NCBI GenBank assembly: GCA_028532985.1
Contig: JANCIK010000003.1
Coordinates: forward strand, 3,792,001-3,856,000
Length of the DNA: 64,000 bases
Source of the DNA: Stropharia rugosoannulata
Taxonomy: Eukaryota; Basidiomycota; Agaricomycetes; Agaricales; Strophariaceae
Direction of reading: 5' to 3'
Of the stretch, positions 1 to 11,834 are shown piece after piece. The notes below the pieces were generated by a model. That model was not told the origin of the DNA. It was given only the letters and a program-made list of their open reading frames with translations, and ran no database searches. The stretch's first letter is position 1. Each line of letters starts with the position of its first letter. The translations under genes and the position numbers were made by a program.

Positions 1-944
1 CCCATGCCCGCACCTCCGCCGATTATCTCGGCATAGATAGGGAGAATATTTGCATCCTGAGGAAAAATAAAATTAGAAGTCAGATTAAAGGGTCTTTCAG
101 GTGAAGTCCTGCAGTATGTATGGACAACTTGAATGAGACAGAAATAGTACAAAGGCAAGGACGGGGTAGAGTCATCTCCGCCTAGCTCCAAACATATCCC
201 CGATGAGATGATATGGAATACTGATACGACAACAAGGCCGACTTCGCGCAGAGCGGAAGGAAGACGTGCCCATTCATGCTCGAAAACAAAGTCGGACAAA
301 ACACTCACCCCGAAATTACCCCCGTCCCCGCCAACATGTGCCTTGTGAACAAAGTCAATAGGGGCAGAGGTGTATCGGCCCAGCGGGCTTCGAGCATATA
401 GTTCATCCTGCCAATCGTAAAGCGCAGAGTCCGTCGAAAAGGACAGCGAGATGGTTGTTACTTTCTTGGTGTTACTTGGAGGCGGTGCCACAGAGGTGTT
501 GGGAGATTTGTTGTTCGACAAGAGTCCCCCCCGTAGTCGGATTCCAAGGGAGTGAGCTGCCAACTCGGTCCGCTCGATGGCGATTATGGCGGAAAGTGAC
601 ACCCGTGTGCGCTTTGATGATGTTGGCTATGAGAAAGAAAAAAAAGATACGGTCAGCTACTGTCCGTCAACCATAAACTTCTCGAAAGGCACTGAGCCAC
701 ATAAAGCAACCAGATGCATAGCACGCATGTTAGCACTCACATTGACGATGCATAGCACCTCTTCGTCAAGCTCGAGGCGCCGTGGTTTCCAGGAAGCACC
801 GCGGAATGTGCTACGTTCCAGGACATCCGCGTTTCCTGTCCTGGTGGGCAACGCAGCGGCTGCGCCTAGCGCACGCGCCTTGGGAGGGTGTGTTGGCCTG
901 TAGCTGTTATCCGTCGAAGTACCTGCTTGGCGGGACATGGTCAA
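1..944 (-). CDS. cla4: Cla4-like p21-activated kinase, N-terminal part (PH and CRIB domains); cut by window edge
   Basis: Likely a Cla4/PAK-family serine/threonine kinase acting downstream of Cdc42/Rac in polarity and septation; only the N-terminal region is in the window. Exon 1 (944-741) opens with a low-complexity stretch and then PH-domain-like strands. A consensus donor leads to exon 2 (626-309), which completes the PH domain (a VERTEL-type strand, then FSTDSALYDWQDELYARSP). Exon 2 ends in a CRIB motif, TSAPIDFVHKAHVGGD, matching the pattern I-S-x-P-x(2,4)-F-x-H-x(2)-H-V-G. Residues such as EHEWARLPSALRE follow, but splicing past 309 is uncertain. PH followed closely by CRIB is the Cla4 architecture. 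The kinase domain would lie beyond position 1, so the symbol rests on domain order alone. The start at 944 is the first in-frame Met and could be internal. Confidence 0.7.
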
Positions 945-3379
945 CGCTATCTTGGATGTTGTTGGCGAGGGTAAAAAGGAAAATGGAGATGGCTGGGAGG
1001 GAAGGAGATGGTGGTGGGAGGCAAAGTAAAGTTATTACAGGCACTCATGTTGTCACTCCGTTACCGGCTGATCACGCCCAGCTTCGGGGAACACAAAAGG
1101 AGATCTAACAATAACAATTCACAATAACTTGCTCGTCAGAAGACTTGGAGCCTGCCTCGTTTATTCAGGCCCTAGAGCAGGCCATAGAAGCGTGATAAGC
1201 CATGGGATGTCTCCCCAGGCCCGCGGCCTAACGAGTGGCATCGCGTCCCAACTCGCGAGCTGCGGCGTAATTATAGGCTATTTCTGTTTTGTTTGATACA
1301 TACTTACTCGCCTTTTTACCTGTTGCATACAGCGGATGACTGGGGCTGCATACTGCGAAATCATATATGAATACTCTCTTCTATGTACTTGGCGATATTT
1401 CCCAAGACATTTTCTGTCTTGCATATCCGATCAACCGCGTAGCACGGGCGTTGAGCAGCAAAGGAGTCCTGAGAAATATCATCGCGTTTCGCCGGCCGCA
1501 GCGGCATCTAGCAAATGTCTAACAGGAAGCGGCAGTTCTGTCTTCTCGTTCTCATGCACTACGGTGTCGACCAAGTGTCGCTCAGTCGCATATGGCTCTA
1601 GCTCTGAAACCGCCTTTTTCGCATCCGCTTCCTCCACATTATTCCGCGCTCCTTGACCCGCATTACCTCCTTCAAGCAGGTATTACATTCAAAATAGTGT
1701 TTACACATGTCGTCGGATGTCATTACTAGCGTCCAGGGGGCGAGTGTTGCATCTGTGCTATCTATCAATTGGGCACATAGTAAATACTGGACGTGGCGCT
1801 CCCGGTGCGGCCCCAATTGAAGGCATGTAACTGTAAGAGAACAAGTTAAATTTGTGTGCTCACTGCTGTCTCAATATTTAGTTTGCCTATGTCTAGAGTG
1901 CGTCCTGAATTAGCTTGTCTTGAGGGACTATGTCATTTTGCGTTTACATATGATAACTGACTCAACCTTGTGCCTAACTATGAATAACTTCCTCCTCAAG
2001 CTTGCCTCAGGCTGGCAATTGTTTAACGTATAATACTCATGTTTAACTAAGGTTAAATCGAATACCACCAAGGCGGAGAAAACTGGAATGGAGATGTATG
2101 ACAACGGAGCATACCAAATCAAAGCAGAAAGAAAAGAGATGACCCGTATTCACAATCTATTTATATTGGATTCAATGCGTAATATACTGTACCATTTCAA
2201 ATGGTTCCCCTGTTACTCCAATTTTTTGACAACGGATTTTATATGGCAGATATATTGTGCAAAAAGTTTGCCTGTTTTTTGCAGAAGTAAACGGCAGATT
2301 GCGCGAAGTTGTCAGAGTTTCACGATGTTTTTTTGGTTGTACGAAGTAGTTTTATGTCTGTGACGAAGTTAATATTAAGATTCGAGGAAGTTGAACTCTG
2401 CGTCAAATGCAAAGTTGACAAGATTACCCAAGTTGATTCTTCTAATTCAGAGCAAGTTGCAGACCAATGCAGTGCAAGGTAATGTGTCTTGTTAATTTGA
2501 TGCTTTAAGGGCTGTCATAGTGTATACAAGTGTTGCCAAGGCTTCCCAGTCTTATCATTACATTAGGCTAACAGAACTTTGCTTAAGACCATAAACATTG
2601 TAGGTAAATAAAAGGAACATGTGTGAAATATTTGATTTGCAACTTCGCACTTTTACCTGAGAACTTCGATTAAGATATCTGGTGCAACATCGCCAATACT
2701 ATAAGAACTTCGATCGATCAAAATGGATAACTTGAGTAAGACCTGTAAACATCTGTGAAAAACATGAAAAATGGGCTATTTTGACAAAAATATATTTATT
2801 GCACAATATATGTTCCATAATTTTAGTTTCGAAAAATCTCATATGTTGGACGAACCCAGTCACAGAATTGGGAAGTTGATCGAGCTGCACCGTGCGAATA
2901 GTTATATAATACATTTTCCTTATCCGAACACCAACCGAACCGCGACAGACCGCGACTCCTTCCTTACACCCAACTTACACTCAAGTACTTCTTGCAGATG
3001 TCGAAATTACGATCGTATCTCTTCGCACATGTCTTCCTTTCTCAAATATCTGGACATACTCGTATATATGCGCCTAATTCAACGTTAAATACTGCCGATG
3101 TTTGGCTACTCAAATGGCTATTGCAAGTAACCAAGAGCAGACGGACGTCAACGCGGTTGCAAAGTCTTCGGCGCCAGTTAAACGGACGATGATAAAGTTG
3201 AAGCAAACAAGCAAAGCAACTTGAAAGCAACAATTGAATTTGGAGGCGTCATGGTTTCGAAGCAAAATGGCCATAAGCACACTGGCAAACGCTTTGAAGA
3301 CGGAACCCATACTAGCACCAACTAAGTATGTATAAAAAGTGTCATGATATCTGGGGACTGCATTCACAACACATCCTCA
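945..3379. other. Intergenic, no supported gene
   Basis: Short open frames occur on both strands but none joins into a plausible spliced protein. From about 2,000 the sequence is AT-rich and scattered with CAACTTCG/CGAAGTTG-like words. I see no terminal repeats or target duplication that would define a mobile element. Confidence 0.5.
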
Positions 3380-3975
3380 ATGCCTGCTGTCACGTCGTCC
3401 AGAGTCCTCGCCCATCACACGATCCCGACCGCGGTTAGAAAAGGTCTCACTAGAGATCCCGCACGCCTTTTTCCGTGTACAAAGTTTACTGTAGACCATA
3501 CAAGCGATACAAACACCTCAATAGTGCTTTGTCAAGGCCGAGCCGTGCGCCTCTTAGACTGTTGGACAGGAACAGCCCCATTAACCACCCCAAACAAAAC
3601 TCAACAACTCAGTGGCTTACAGTTCTGGTACAGAATACCAGTGAGTTTAAAATTTCGTCAATAGCAGCAAGATTCCCTGATTTCCTTAATTCAGGGGTCA
3701 AAAAATGGAAGACCGCTACAATTTCGTATTGATAAGGGATACAATACGCACGGATATATTGCTCAAATAGTTGCGGAAGTCTACCACCTGGAATTCTCGG
3801 TAAGATTTCATTGATTATGACACACGTACTGTAGTTCTGATCATATTTAAACTAGGATGGCCATGTACGCTTCGACATCAACTCTCTATGGATTACGGGA
3901 TTTAGGTGGTGTGACGATGAAGAACTATGGATACCTGTTCTCTACAGCCAAAACAAAGACTTGATGCTCTCATGA
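3380..3975 (+). CDS. Small conserved-looking protein of unknown function
   Basis: Three exons (3380-3640, 3695-3799, 3856-3975) join in phase through GTGAGT...CAG and GTAAGA...TAG introns to give 161 residues. The protein holds a motif like RAVRLLDCWTG, then GLQFWYRIP, AQIVAEVYHLEF and DGHVRFDINSLWITGFRW, and ends with a TGA. Clean phase and introns of 54 and 56 nt support a real gene. I do not recognise a domain; similar-looking proteins occur as hypothetical proteins in mushroom genomes. The first exon may start upstream (Met at 3344) or be preceded by another exon. There is no signal peptide or membrane segment. Confidence 0.5.
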
Positions 3976-4231
3976 GATGTTCCGATTCATTAATGTTTAT
4001 GTTTTCATGTTTTTCTCAAGGCAAGATAGTTTATATTTCTATCACCGTTACAAATTCTGATTCACGATATCAGTGCTATTTACAGTGTATGTATTTACGT
4101 CTCTCGGGCGCCTAAATAGTTCCCACCCGAGTCAAGAATAATATTTGTGATTGTGGAGGCATTAGGCAGCTGAAACACGGACCAATGATAGTAAATATCC
4201 AGGAGTTTACCTGTACTCGAAAGCTTCAGAT

Positions 4232-5854
4232 TTATACAGCGTTCAAAAGCTGTTTAATGCGCATTTTATCGAACAGCCAGGGTACCTCGTCGCGCTTCTT
4301 TGGGCAACACCTTACTTCGTGATCAGCCCCAAAATTGCAGTGAAAGCAAAGTCTGTCCTTGGTGGCGGTTTGCACTTTATTCTCAAAGCGCGCTTTCGAC
4401 ATTGGCTTAGGATTTCCTTCCATCTCGCATGCCGCGCTTACCAAGTATTTCCACGACATTTGATCGAGTCTCTCAAGTCCGAACGCTATAATCAATCTTT
4501 CACGCACGTCTAATCGGAACCCTTCAAATAGTCGTGCGCTCCGGTCTTTGGCCGTGGTGTATGGGCCCACGCCTGAGAGCGCCATGAGATTACCAAGCCG
4601 GCGCGCATAAGTGTATGCAGACTCTGCCGGGCGCTGTGAAGCGTTATTATACGCCCGGGACTGCGATGAAACATAATGCTTAGGAAAAAATTGGATCGCT
4701 AACTCGCTAAAGAACTGCTCTACTGTCCATGGTGTATGGCTACGATAATCGCAAGTACTATTAGTGTGCGAGCTGGAATATGGAAGGACGGCATGTGTGT
4801 ACCACGCATGGGCGTCACCTGTAAGGTAGGTAGCGAGCTCTTCGATCCGCTTCTCATAAGGGGTGTTAGATGCTATGATATGGGCCCAGCTTTCTTGGAC
4901 GAAGAGAATAAAAGCATCTGGGTTGGCGCGGCCATCGTAAGGGGTGGGTGGTAGAGGCATGTTCAGAATGGGCGGCGTAGTATATGGTGTAGAGCATTGA
5001 CTAGACAAGGAAGATTCAAAAGTCCCTGTTGAAGAGTCGTCCTCGGCAGCAAGCTGTTGGATGGAAGGGATAGGGTACAAATCATTGGAACATAAGTGTT
5101 TGGCAGAGTCTTCTTTGTCTGCAGACTCGCTGTTGCGTGCACCAATATTGATGATAGACAGAGCATCTTTCTCGATTAGAATGGTATTATTATTTCCTTC
5201 AACGTTAATCCAGACAGCGTATGGTGGATGTGTCTCTAAATCTACCGTGGGTCTGGTTCGGTATACGATTGAAGGAAAGGCGGCATTTGGCCGTGCGATT
5301 GGAAGCATTTTCTTGGCCTCATGGGGCTGAATAGAGATGCAGGCATCATGGTTCTCAGCGGTAATATAAACGTTGGCTTCGGACGAAGTCCCGGAGGAGT
5401 TATTGGTTTTATCCGCAGATAGAGAAGGCGGAGGAGGCCACACACATGACTTGGAATTGTCCGAGTGAAAGCCCTCCACTGGAAGGTAGAAACGTGCAGG
5501 ATTATTGGTTTGTTGGCTTTGGATCAGAGCGTCAGAGTTGTACTCGGAAGTTACATTTATGTCAGCTGTAGGAGGCACCGTCTTAGGCGATGGCTTCCTA
5601 CAATCAGACATAGAGGCTTCCCTATCTGAGGCTCGCGTGGTGGTGGTGATCTCAGGCTGCTGTTGTGAGGGTGAAGGGTCATTGTGTCTTTGAGTATTTG
5701 TCCGAACTACGGCATCACGGTAAGAAAACTGGCTAGATATCAAGCCTTTGGTCGCCTCAACCCTTCTGGTAGTATGGCTGGCTCCTTCACTTTTACTCAC
5801 GTTGAGAGCTGACAAGAGTTTAGAGTTAGGTATCAGTTTATAACCAACGGTCAT
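4232..5854 (-). CDS. Retrotransposon gag-like protein (Ty3 type), no pol
   Basis: A single open frame of about 540 codons from Met 5854; the frame stays open to a Met at 6097, but that extension is hydrophobic and unlike gag. The N-terminal half is Ser/Thr/Asn-rich and low in complexity. The C-terminal half carries a retrotransposon gag domain. It begins at LPPTPYDGRANPDAFILFVQ and continues through AYTYARRLGNL. A zinc knuckle follows (CFHCNFGADHEVRCC, CX2CX5HX4C, a slight variant of CX2CX4HX4C). No protease, reverse transcriptase or integrase follows, and no LTRs were seen nearby. It could be a relic or a domesticated gag. The intact long frame argues against simple old decay. Confidence 0.7.
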   Translation of the reverse strand: MTVGYKLIPNSKLLSALNVSKSEGASHTTRRVEATKGLISSQFSYRDAVVRTNTQRHNDPSPSQQQPEITTTTRASDREASMSDCRKPSPKTVPPTADINVTSEYNSDALIQSQQTNNPARFYLPVEGFHSDNSKSCVWPPPPSLSADKTNNSSGTSSEANVYITAENHDACISIQPHEAKKMLPIARPNAAFPSIVYRTRPTVDLETHPPYAVWINVEGNNNTILIEKDALSIINIGARNSESADKEDSAKHLCSNDLYPIPSIQQLAAEDDSSTGTFESSLSSQCSTPYTTPPILNMPLPPTPYDGRANPDAFILFVQESWAHIIASNTPYEKRIEELATYLTGDAHAWYTHAVLPYSSSHTNSTCDYRSHTPWTVEQFFSELAIQFFPKHYVSSQSRAYNNASQRPAESAYTYARRLGNLMALSGVGPYTTAKDRSARLFEGFRLDVRERLIIAFGLERLDQMSWKYLVSAACEMEGNPKPMSKARFENKVQTATKDRLCFHCNFGADHEVRCCPKKRDEVPWLFDKMRIKQLLNAV

Positions 5855-6590
5855 AGTGAGAAATGGCTTTGTGAAGTTGCGTTCGGAGGTGTGGTGGTGG
5901 TTGATGAAGAGAAAGGGCAAGGACAGGCCGGTATTTATACTATTGAAAACGCGATCCAACTCCGCTAAAGTGACTCCGAATAATAGAAGCAGCGAGTTGC
6001 ATACATGAGACGAGATTCTCCACGCGGGCTCAAGTTTAGCAAAGAAGCAACGTGGAACAGCATGAAACAAGAGGAGATTTCCGAGGCATGCTAGCAACTG
6101 GTAGCGTTTTGTAGAATATTCTCGAAGCAGCTGCAGGGCTTCTGAGCCTTCGTACTTTGTAGAGCGCAGATGTATTCGGACTGAAGCACATGGAAATCAT
6201 GTCTTATTTCTCATGACACAAAACTGAACGGACAGAACCTTTGGAGACTCTGAATCGACTTCACACTTGTTTTAAACGTTCTAACTGGCGGTGTACTTCA
6301 GAACGATATCTTTATTTTACCTGTGAGATGTTAGGTACTAGTATAGTGGTATATAAATTATGACTGATATATTCACGACCGTCCACAACAGCTACTATAT
6401 GCCAGTATTACTACAAGTGGCGTGTTGTGCCAAGTCAAATTCATTTGTTAGTATTTAGAAGCAGCTCGAGAAAGTAAATGTAGTGCCAAGTGTTTAGCTC
6501 CGAAGAAAATGTTAGTTAGATTGTATGCCCTGAAAGCTGAAAACGTCGGGTTTAATGGAAGTTATTTCCATTTCCAAGTTATTTCAGTTG
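5855..6590. other. Spacer between two gag-like frames
   Basis: Holds a 5' extension of the upstream frame (Met 6097), an AT-rich stretch and no recognisable LTR, polypurine tract or primer binding site. Confidence 0.4.
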
Positions 6591-8048
6591 TCACCAACAA
6601 ACATTTTCTTGGCACAGATTACATGGGATAGTGCACTCTACAAGTGACAGACCATTGAATTGCCTCTCAAAAGGTGCGGGCAAGAATATATAACACCATA
6701 GAAGTTGTACAAACACATCGAAAGTGCGCAAAGAGCGTCTGGGAAGCGACGGTCGCAAACAGGAGATGGGGGAATGGTGTTGGTTATCGAGGCGAAGCCA
6801 GTCATAGTAGATTCTGTGTGTCTTTGAGTTTCCTACCAAAAATTCGGATATGATAGAGACTTGATTCTCTGGGGGAACACTTTTAGCTTGTAAGTATCTG
6901 GTGCTCTCGTGTACGAAACGATCAAATAGAGCTTGGTTAGCCGTACCATCGTATGGCTTTGGAGTTGGAATGGTAGGAAGTCGGCGATCTTGCCTTCTCC
7001 GTTTGTTGCAAGCGTCACGGTTCAGCTCCTGGAGGTCAATCGGACCCCATATATTACTATTCTTCTTGCCAATGGCGTAGGTAGTCACACCCCAAAGACT
7101 CTTCACGCTGCAGTTAGCGTGCGACTGAGGCTTTGTGGCAACGGCGGTATCGTCCTTCGCCAGACTAAGCCAGACTTCGTCCCGGGAGGGTGGGGGCGTG
7201 CGCAGTGCTTCATCGTCGTTGCTACTTTCATTGTCACTGCGATTTTTCTCTGGGTAAGGTGGGTTCTTTGATGCACTCGTTGCTTGGAAGAAATACTTTG
7301 CGCCGCCGAGCGCACAAAGCGCGTTGCGGTTGGCTAGTGCGCGAGCGTGGTCGACATGGTAGGCATCGTCTTCGTGATTGAATAATGATGCAAGAGTGCT
7401 ATACGCACTTTGTACAGCCCATACGGAGAGGCTCTCCTCAGTGGATAATAACGCACGTTGCGCACTGGCCGGGCGTGGCAACAGCTCGGTGTCCTGGCGC
7501 AGAAAAAGCGCGTGCGCTGCCTGACTCTGTTCTCTGCTAGACAAATCATGTCCCGGAAAGCTGGATGATATAGGCGAGAGGCTGTTGGACGAGGTTTCGC
7601 ATGACATAGTGAAGCAAGATGCAGCTAGGCTGCTATATGTCGATGCGGGGGAGTAGACTGTCTCCGCATGGGAAAGAAATGGGGGTCTGTCGGTGACTTT
7701 GCTGTGGTACATTTCTGTGGTGGATAAAGGCGTTGCGACAGATAAAGCAGCACGATGCAAAGCCTGTACACGCCACTCCATATCAGCGCTCTGCCTTTTA
7801 AAAGGCGCGACCGAGCCACAGACTACGAAAGTTGGAGACGGCCTATTCGAAGGGTACTTTGACGACGAAGGCCATGAGTTCGGCTTCGCAACGCGTCCAA
7901 ACAGACGTCGTAACATACGCTTGTTATTATCTCGTGCTTGTTGGACGACATTAGCATCGCAGGACTGGCTTTCCGAATTCGCCTGCTTGTGGGATAACAT
8001 TTGTTGGGGTGAAGAATCGGGGGCAGCAGAAGTGAGGCTTGCCTTCAT
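6591..8048 (-). pseudogene. Second gag-like frame, C-terminally truncated
   Basis: A 485-codon frame starting at Met 8048, with the same layout as its downstream neighbour: a long Ser-rich N-terminal region, then a gag start at LPTIPTPKPYDGTANQALFD and QVSIISEFLVGNSKT. After RIYYDWL the sequence stops resembling gag. The residues expected next are readable in another frame, which suggests a frameshift. The zinc knuckle is missing from this frame. It is paralogous to but clearly diverged from the 4232-5854 gene, so the pair is not a recent tandem duplication. No pol genes are present. Confidence 0.6.
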
Positions 8049-8686
8049 ATCCTTTTAACCTGATTCCACCTTGTTACAATCTTCCTTGCAAGAGATGGCA
8101 CCGACGGCCACACCGTCTGAAGCGCATGACATCAGCACAAGTTTGCGGTGGCCACACCGGCAAAGTCTTATTCGTGTTCCAAATGGATTATAGAAGCAGC
8201 CTGGCCAGGGGCTCAGGTTAATATCGTCATTGGCATTGCTCAAGTTTGAGTGGCAGTGAATCTGCCAGCTAATGACAATCCAGATCTCTCTAGTTTAGTG
8301 GCTATTGCCTTGTAAGCCTTTAGTTGCGTGAAATGAGCAATTGAATGATTACTTTTGTGCCGCTTTCAGCTACATCATCCCGCAAGCCTGTATGACCATA
8401 GTTGGTGGGGTAAGAAAACATACTGAAGTATATATACCGAAAGTTGACTCTGAGCGACACACGTTGAATGAGAGATGAGGCGGCCTTGAGGATTTATGCA
8501 GGAAAGCGCTTGGAAAGCGCATGTGCATCCCCGCAAGCTTTATTTCTCGGATAAGGCGCCGAAATGCAAAGCAAAAGTGGACAAGACTCAAGCTGACTTA
8601 TGCATGACAAGAAGCTGATGGAATGTTTCGTAATCGAACACTCTCGCATCAAAAACGCGCTGCGAGCGCTTAAGCGCTTATACCCT
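8049..8686. other. Intergenic, no supported gene
   Basis: No convincing coding exon on either strand. The stretch ends at the target site of the adjacent hAT-type element. Confidence 0.4.
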
Positions 8687-8694
8687 ACCCAATT
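8687..8694. repeat. Left 8-bp target-site duplication of hAT-type element
   Basis: ACCCAATT directly precedes the terminal CAGTGTTGGCA. An identical copy follows the other end at 9742-9749. Confidence 0.85.
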
Positions 8695-9741
8695 CAGTGT
8701 TGGCAGTCCATGTGAGGACATCTCGATATTGGAGAAACCGGGTGTCCGGCTGTCTGGCTGGCTGGCTGGGAGGCTGTGCAGGAAGGGTCATGTGGTCAAC
8801 AGCTTCTATATAAAGCAGTGATCGAACCTGATTAGGCAGGCCTTGGGCGACCGTGCATCCGCCATTAATTATCAGTGAATGTGAATGTAGTTCTTCTGCG
8901 GCCACTAAAGCATTATACATGTTACAAGTAATAGAGTATATTTTTCTGCTGCTATATCTTGCCTGATTACTCTGTATTGATTAATGCAACGCCGGGCAGA
9001 AGATGTTTGGTCCATTATGTATTGAAATCTCGCCATATCCCTTGTAACTTACTCGGCCTTTTTGGGCTTGCAAAACCTGAACTTGAGCTCTGGTCTCTCT
9101 CAAATATGCCCCTGGATATTTGAGGTATGAAGGTGCTTGAAAATGTCTGCCAAATTATAGCTGTGTTGTTGCTTATAATAGTGACTATAGGTTGACTGTA
9201 AGTATTTGTAAAATATTGCTACAGTACATTTTGACAAAGGCGGAAAGTCTTAACACCATATATACATTAAGTTTACTGTCAGACGTCTGTGGGTGGCGCG
9301 TTGAACCAACTTCGTTAGCATTGGCACTGAGCAGCAAACACCACAGGGGCTACGGCAATGCACAATTGATGCCGGACCATCCCGGCCGAGGGTTGCCGAC
9401 CAGCCAGTCAGCCAGTCAACCGGTTTCTCCAATATCGAGATATTGTCGTCCATGTGGGATCCCACGTGTGGCCCACATCACATAAACCCACATGTAGCCC
9501 ACTCCACGAAAAGTGTGGGCATGGAGATCAAAAATTAGTCAGCCCACACTTTATGCCTCTAGTGGGTGACCCGGACAAGCCCCGTAGTCGGCCTGCCGCA
9601 CTATAAAATCCCACGAACCCGTGTTTCTCTTCACTGTGGGAATCTCCACGCCCACATTTTGCCCATGTGGGATCACACGTGGGGCCCACGGATTTCGTGG
9701 AGTGAGCCCTGGCACACATTTTCGTGGAATTGCCAACACTG
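8695..9741. mobile_element. Non-autonomous hAT-type DNA transposon (1,047 bp)
   Basis: Termini are perfect 11-bp inverted repeats (CAGTGTTGGCA ... TGCCAACACTG), flanked by identical 8-bp duplications (ACCCAATT). Eight bp is the hAT signature, and the CAGTG start fits hAT ends. A second, inner pair of inverted repeats of 20 bp lies at 8722-8741 and 9420-9439 (CTCGATATTGGAGAAACCGG and its complement). The right part (about 9450-9703) also contains GTGGGATC-rich direct and inverted repeats around 9451-9475 and 9665-9689, plus CACTCCACGAAA at 9500-9511 against its complement at 9692-9703. No transposase is encoded. The nested repeats suggest a composite or internally duplicated element. Confidence 0.85.
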
Positions 9742-9749
9742 ACCCAATT
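9742..9749. repeat. Right 8-bp target-site duplication of hAT-type element
   Basis: ACCCAATT, identical to 8687-8694. Confidence 0.85.
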
Positions 9750-10137
9750 CTTTGTTGGAATTTTGGGACGTTCGTACTTACTTGAAGCTATTACGCATTT
9801 AGGTACTTACATTTGACTTACATAATCTTACTTATATCTGCATGTATCTCGTAACGTACCCCCCATCCGTTTGTCCATCGAGCTCACTCGGACAAACGAA
9901 ATTCATCCTCTTTTCCGCACTCCGTCGCTTATTTCAACATTCTTATAATATGTGAAACCGCGTGTTCGCGAATAGAACACAATGATCATGTATGCAGTAT
10001 ATCCATATAAATAACGGTGGGTAAACTCAGAACGGGTGAACTAGTTTGCTACACAAAAGCCATCTCTCAGAATAGTAGCGCCTTCATGCACATGGTCAGT
10101 ACAAACACTGGTGATAATGGCCTGCGTTAGTTCGTAC
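9750..10137. other. Intergenic, downstream of a convergent secreted-protein gene
   Basis: AT-rich with no coding signal; probably contains the 3' end of the minus-strand transcript starting at 10998. Confidence 0.4.
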
Positions 10138-10998
10138 TTAAAGTGAGTAGTGTACAGGGCACCTACTTATGTACATGCACACAGCATCGAGCCTTGCATC
10201 AACAGCTGAGGATGGCTGCTTAGTAGCACTGGGTGTATTGGCTGTAATTGCCTCAGAGGTTGTTGAAGGCAAAGAAGAGCCAGTCGCCGCAGGCAAGGTG
10301 GAATTGGAACTATCAACAGCGGTGTAACTGCCGTGATTATGGTCAGAGAATCGCTACTGTAGCTGATACAAACCGCTTACATGAAGTCTATGAGAGAAAA
10401 TATCAAGGCACTGTTGGTTTGGCTGGAAAGTGTGCTGTTTGGAGACGGCCCTTTGATTGTAAGGCTTATACTGTGCTCTACAGTCGGATCCAATCCAGTT
10501 TTGGAGAAGAGGGGTTCACAAATGAATGGCGCCGACGGCCTGACACCGTCAATGTCTGTGGCAGATCCGTCCAAAGTCACAGTATAAATTGGAGATATAG
10601 TAGACAACAATGAGTTGACATAGATTGCAGTTCCTGTTAGAAAAGCAGAGTTAATTGAAGCGCTAATAGATGCTAAAATTTATACCGTTAAATTTCAATG
10701 ATGCTCCGCCGTTACCATCCTGCCCCATAGTTACGCTACTAGTGCAGTGAGAAGGCACATTGTAGCATCCCGGTTGAGACAAAATGATTCCATTCGGAGA
10801 GACGGCGCATATCGAAGCATTACCAACGTTTCCAGTGTACTGCACATACATAGGTAATTAGACTTTGGGCCTTATAAAAAACCCGGAGCAGAGCTAAACC
10901 TGAATAGCAGGATTTGTATTTGCAACCGTCACATTCTGTTGGGCTACAGCCAATGACACTGAAAGAAGGAGAGTAAGGACCGTGTGGAATAAGTTCAT
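10138..10998 (-). CDS. Secreted protein of unknown function, 231 aa
   Basis: Four exons (10998-10900, 10839-10686, 10633-10381, 10327-10138) splice in phase. The product opens with a signal peptide (MNLFHTVLTLLLSVSLAVAQ, cleavage likely after AVA-Q). An extracellular domain rich in Asn-x-Ser/Thr sites, with a few cysteines, follows. The tail is Ser/Thr-rich (about residues 170-215) and could act as a stalk. There is no clear C-terminal hydrophobic GPI signal. The layout is that of basidiomycete small secreted or wall-associated proteins. I do not recognise a catalytic domain. The divergent neighbour at 11835 is a secreted carboxypeptidase. Confidence 0.7.
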
Positions 10999-11834
10999 GG
11001 TGGATCTTGACAACAAATTTCTGGCGGGGCCGCTGAAATGTTGGTCAAGTTCAATTATAAGTCAATGCATTGTTTTGATGCCGTTACCTCCCGTCCTACT
11101 CGGGGTCTGAGAGTGTATGTACCAGTACCTAAGTACTATCTACTACTTAGAGGAGAGATCTAGCGGTTTATTCGAGTTAACTCGTAAGCCATATGACTTC
11201 TTCGTAACTGCTCGTGAAGAAACATACTCCTGCACGACGAGCTACAGCCTCGGATCACTTTATCTGTTTAATTCCAGTTGAACTTTGGTTGAACTTCCCA
11301 AGAACTTCCTGGCGGACTTCGGCGAACCATCAAATTATTTCGGCATGATAAACCGTGATGCCAAGCAGAAAAGATGCGGACGCCCTTTTTAGCCTTTTTA
11401 GCCCCTTGTACCTTCAGTTACCTTCAGCCACGCAAGACTCAAGAGCAATAAGGGCCAGAAGACCTTTCAAGATCTCGTAACCGGCAAAATGGCCATGGGT
11501 AGCTACTACGCTTAGCTTACAACTCAAAGCAAGTGTTGAATACTGCGCTTTTTCTTGCATGCAAGACACATGGTTTTTTGCGCAGCCCGTGACGCGAGTC
11601 AGCTATATGGCTAGTATGCGCAGCTAGACGCAGCTTTTCGACGACAGATTTTACATCCTATGAGATCCGCAGGCTCTCAGTTATACGAAGATCCTAATCA
11701 CCCCATGCGCCTGACACATTATTATCACTTCGTTGCATGCCGCGGCATCGGTTCCTGATAGCCCGCCACTCAATAAATGCTACCACGCGTCGCAAGTGTA
11801 GTACTGTTTCTCACTCCCCACTTTATTGAGCAGG
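10999..11834. promoter_or_regulatory. Divergent intergenic region between two secreted-protein genes
   Basis: Separates the start codons of a minus-strand secreted protein and a plus-strand carboxypeptidase, so both promoters must lie here. CT-rich sequence (TTTCTCACTCCCCACTTTAT) precedes the carboxypeptidase start, as is usual in fungi. No specific factor site can be named. Confidence 0.4.

Noticed and set aside
1336..1816. Opposed short frames as genes
   Set aside because: No domain, signal or splice partner, and both strands are equally open.
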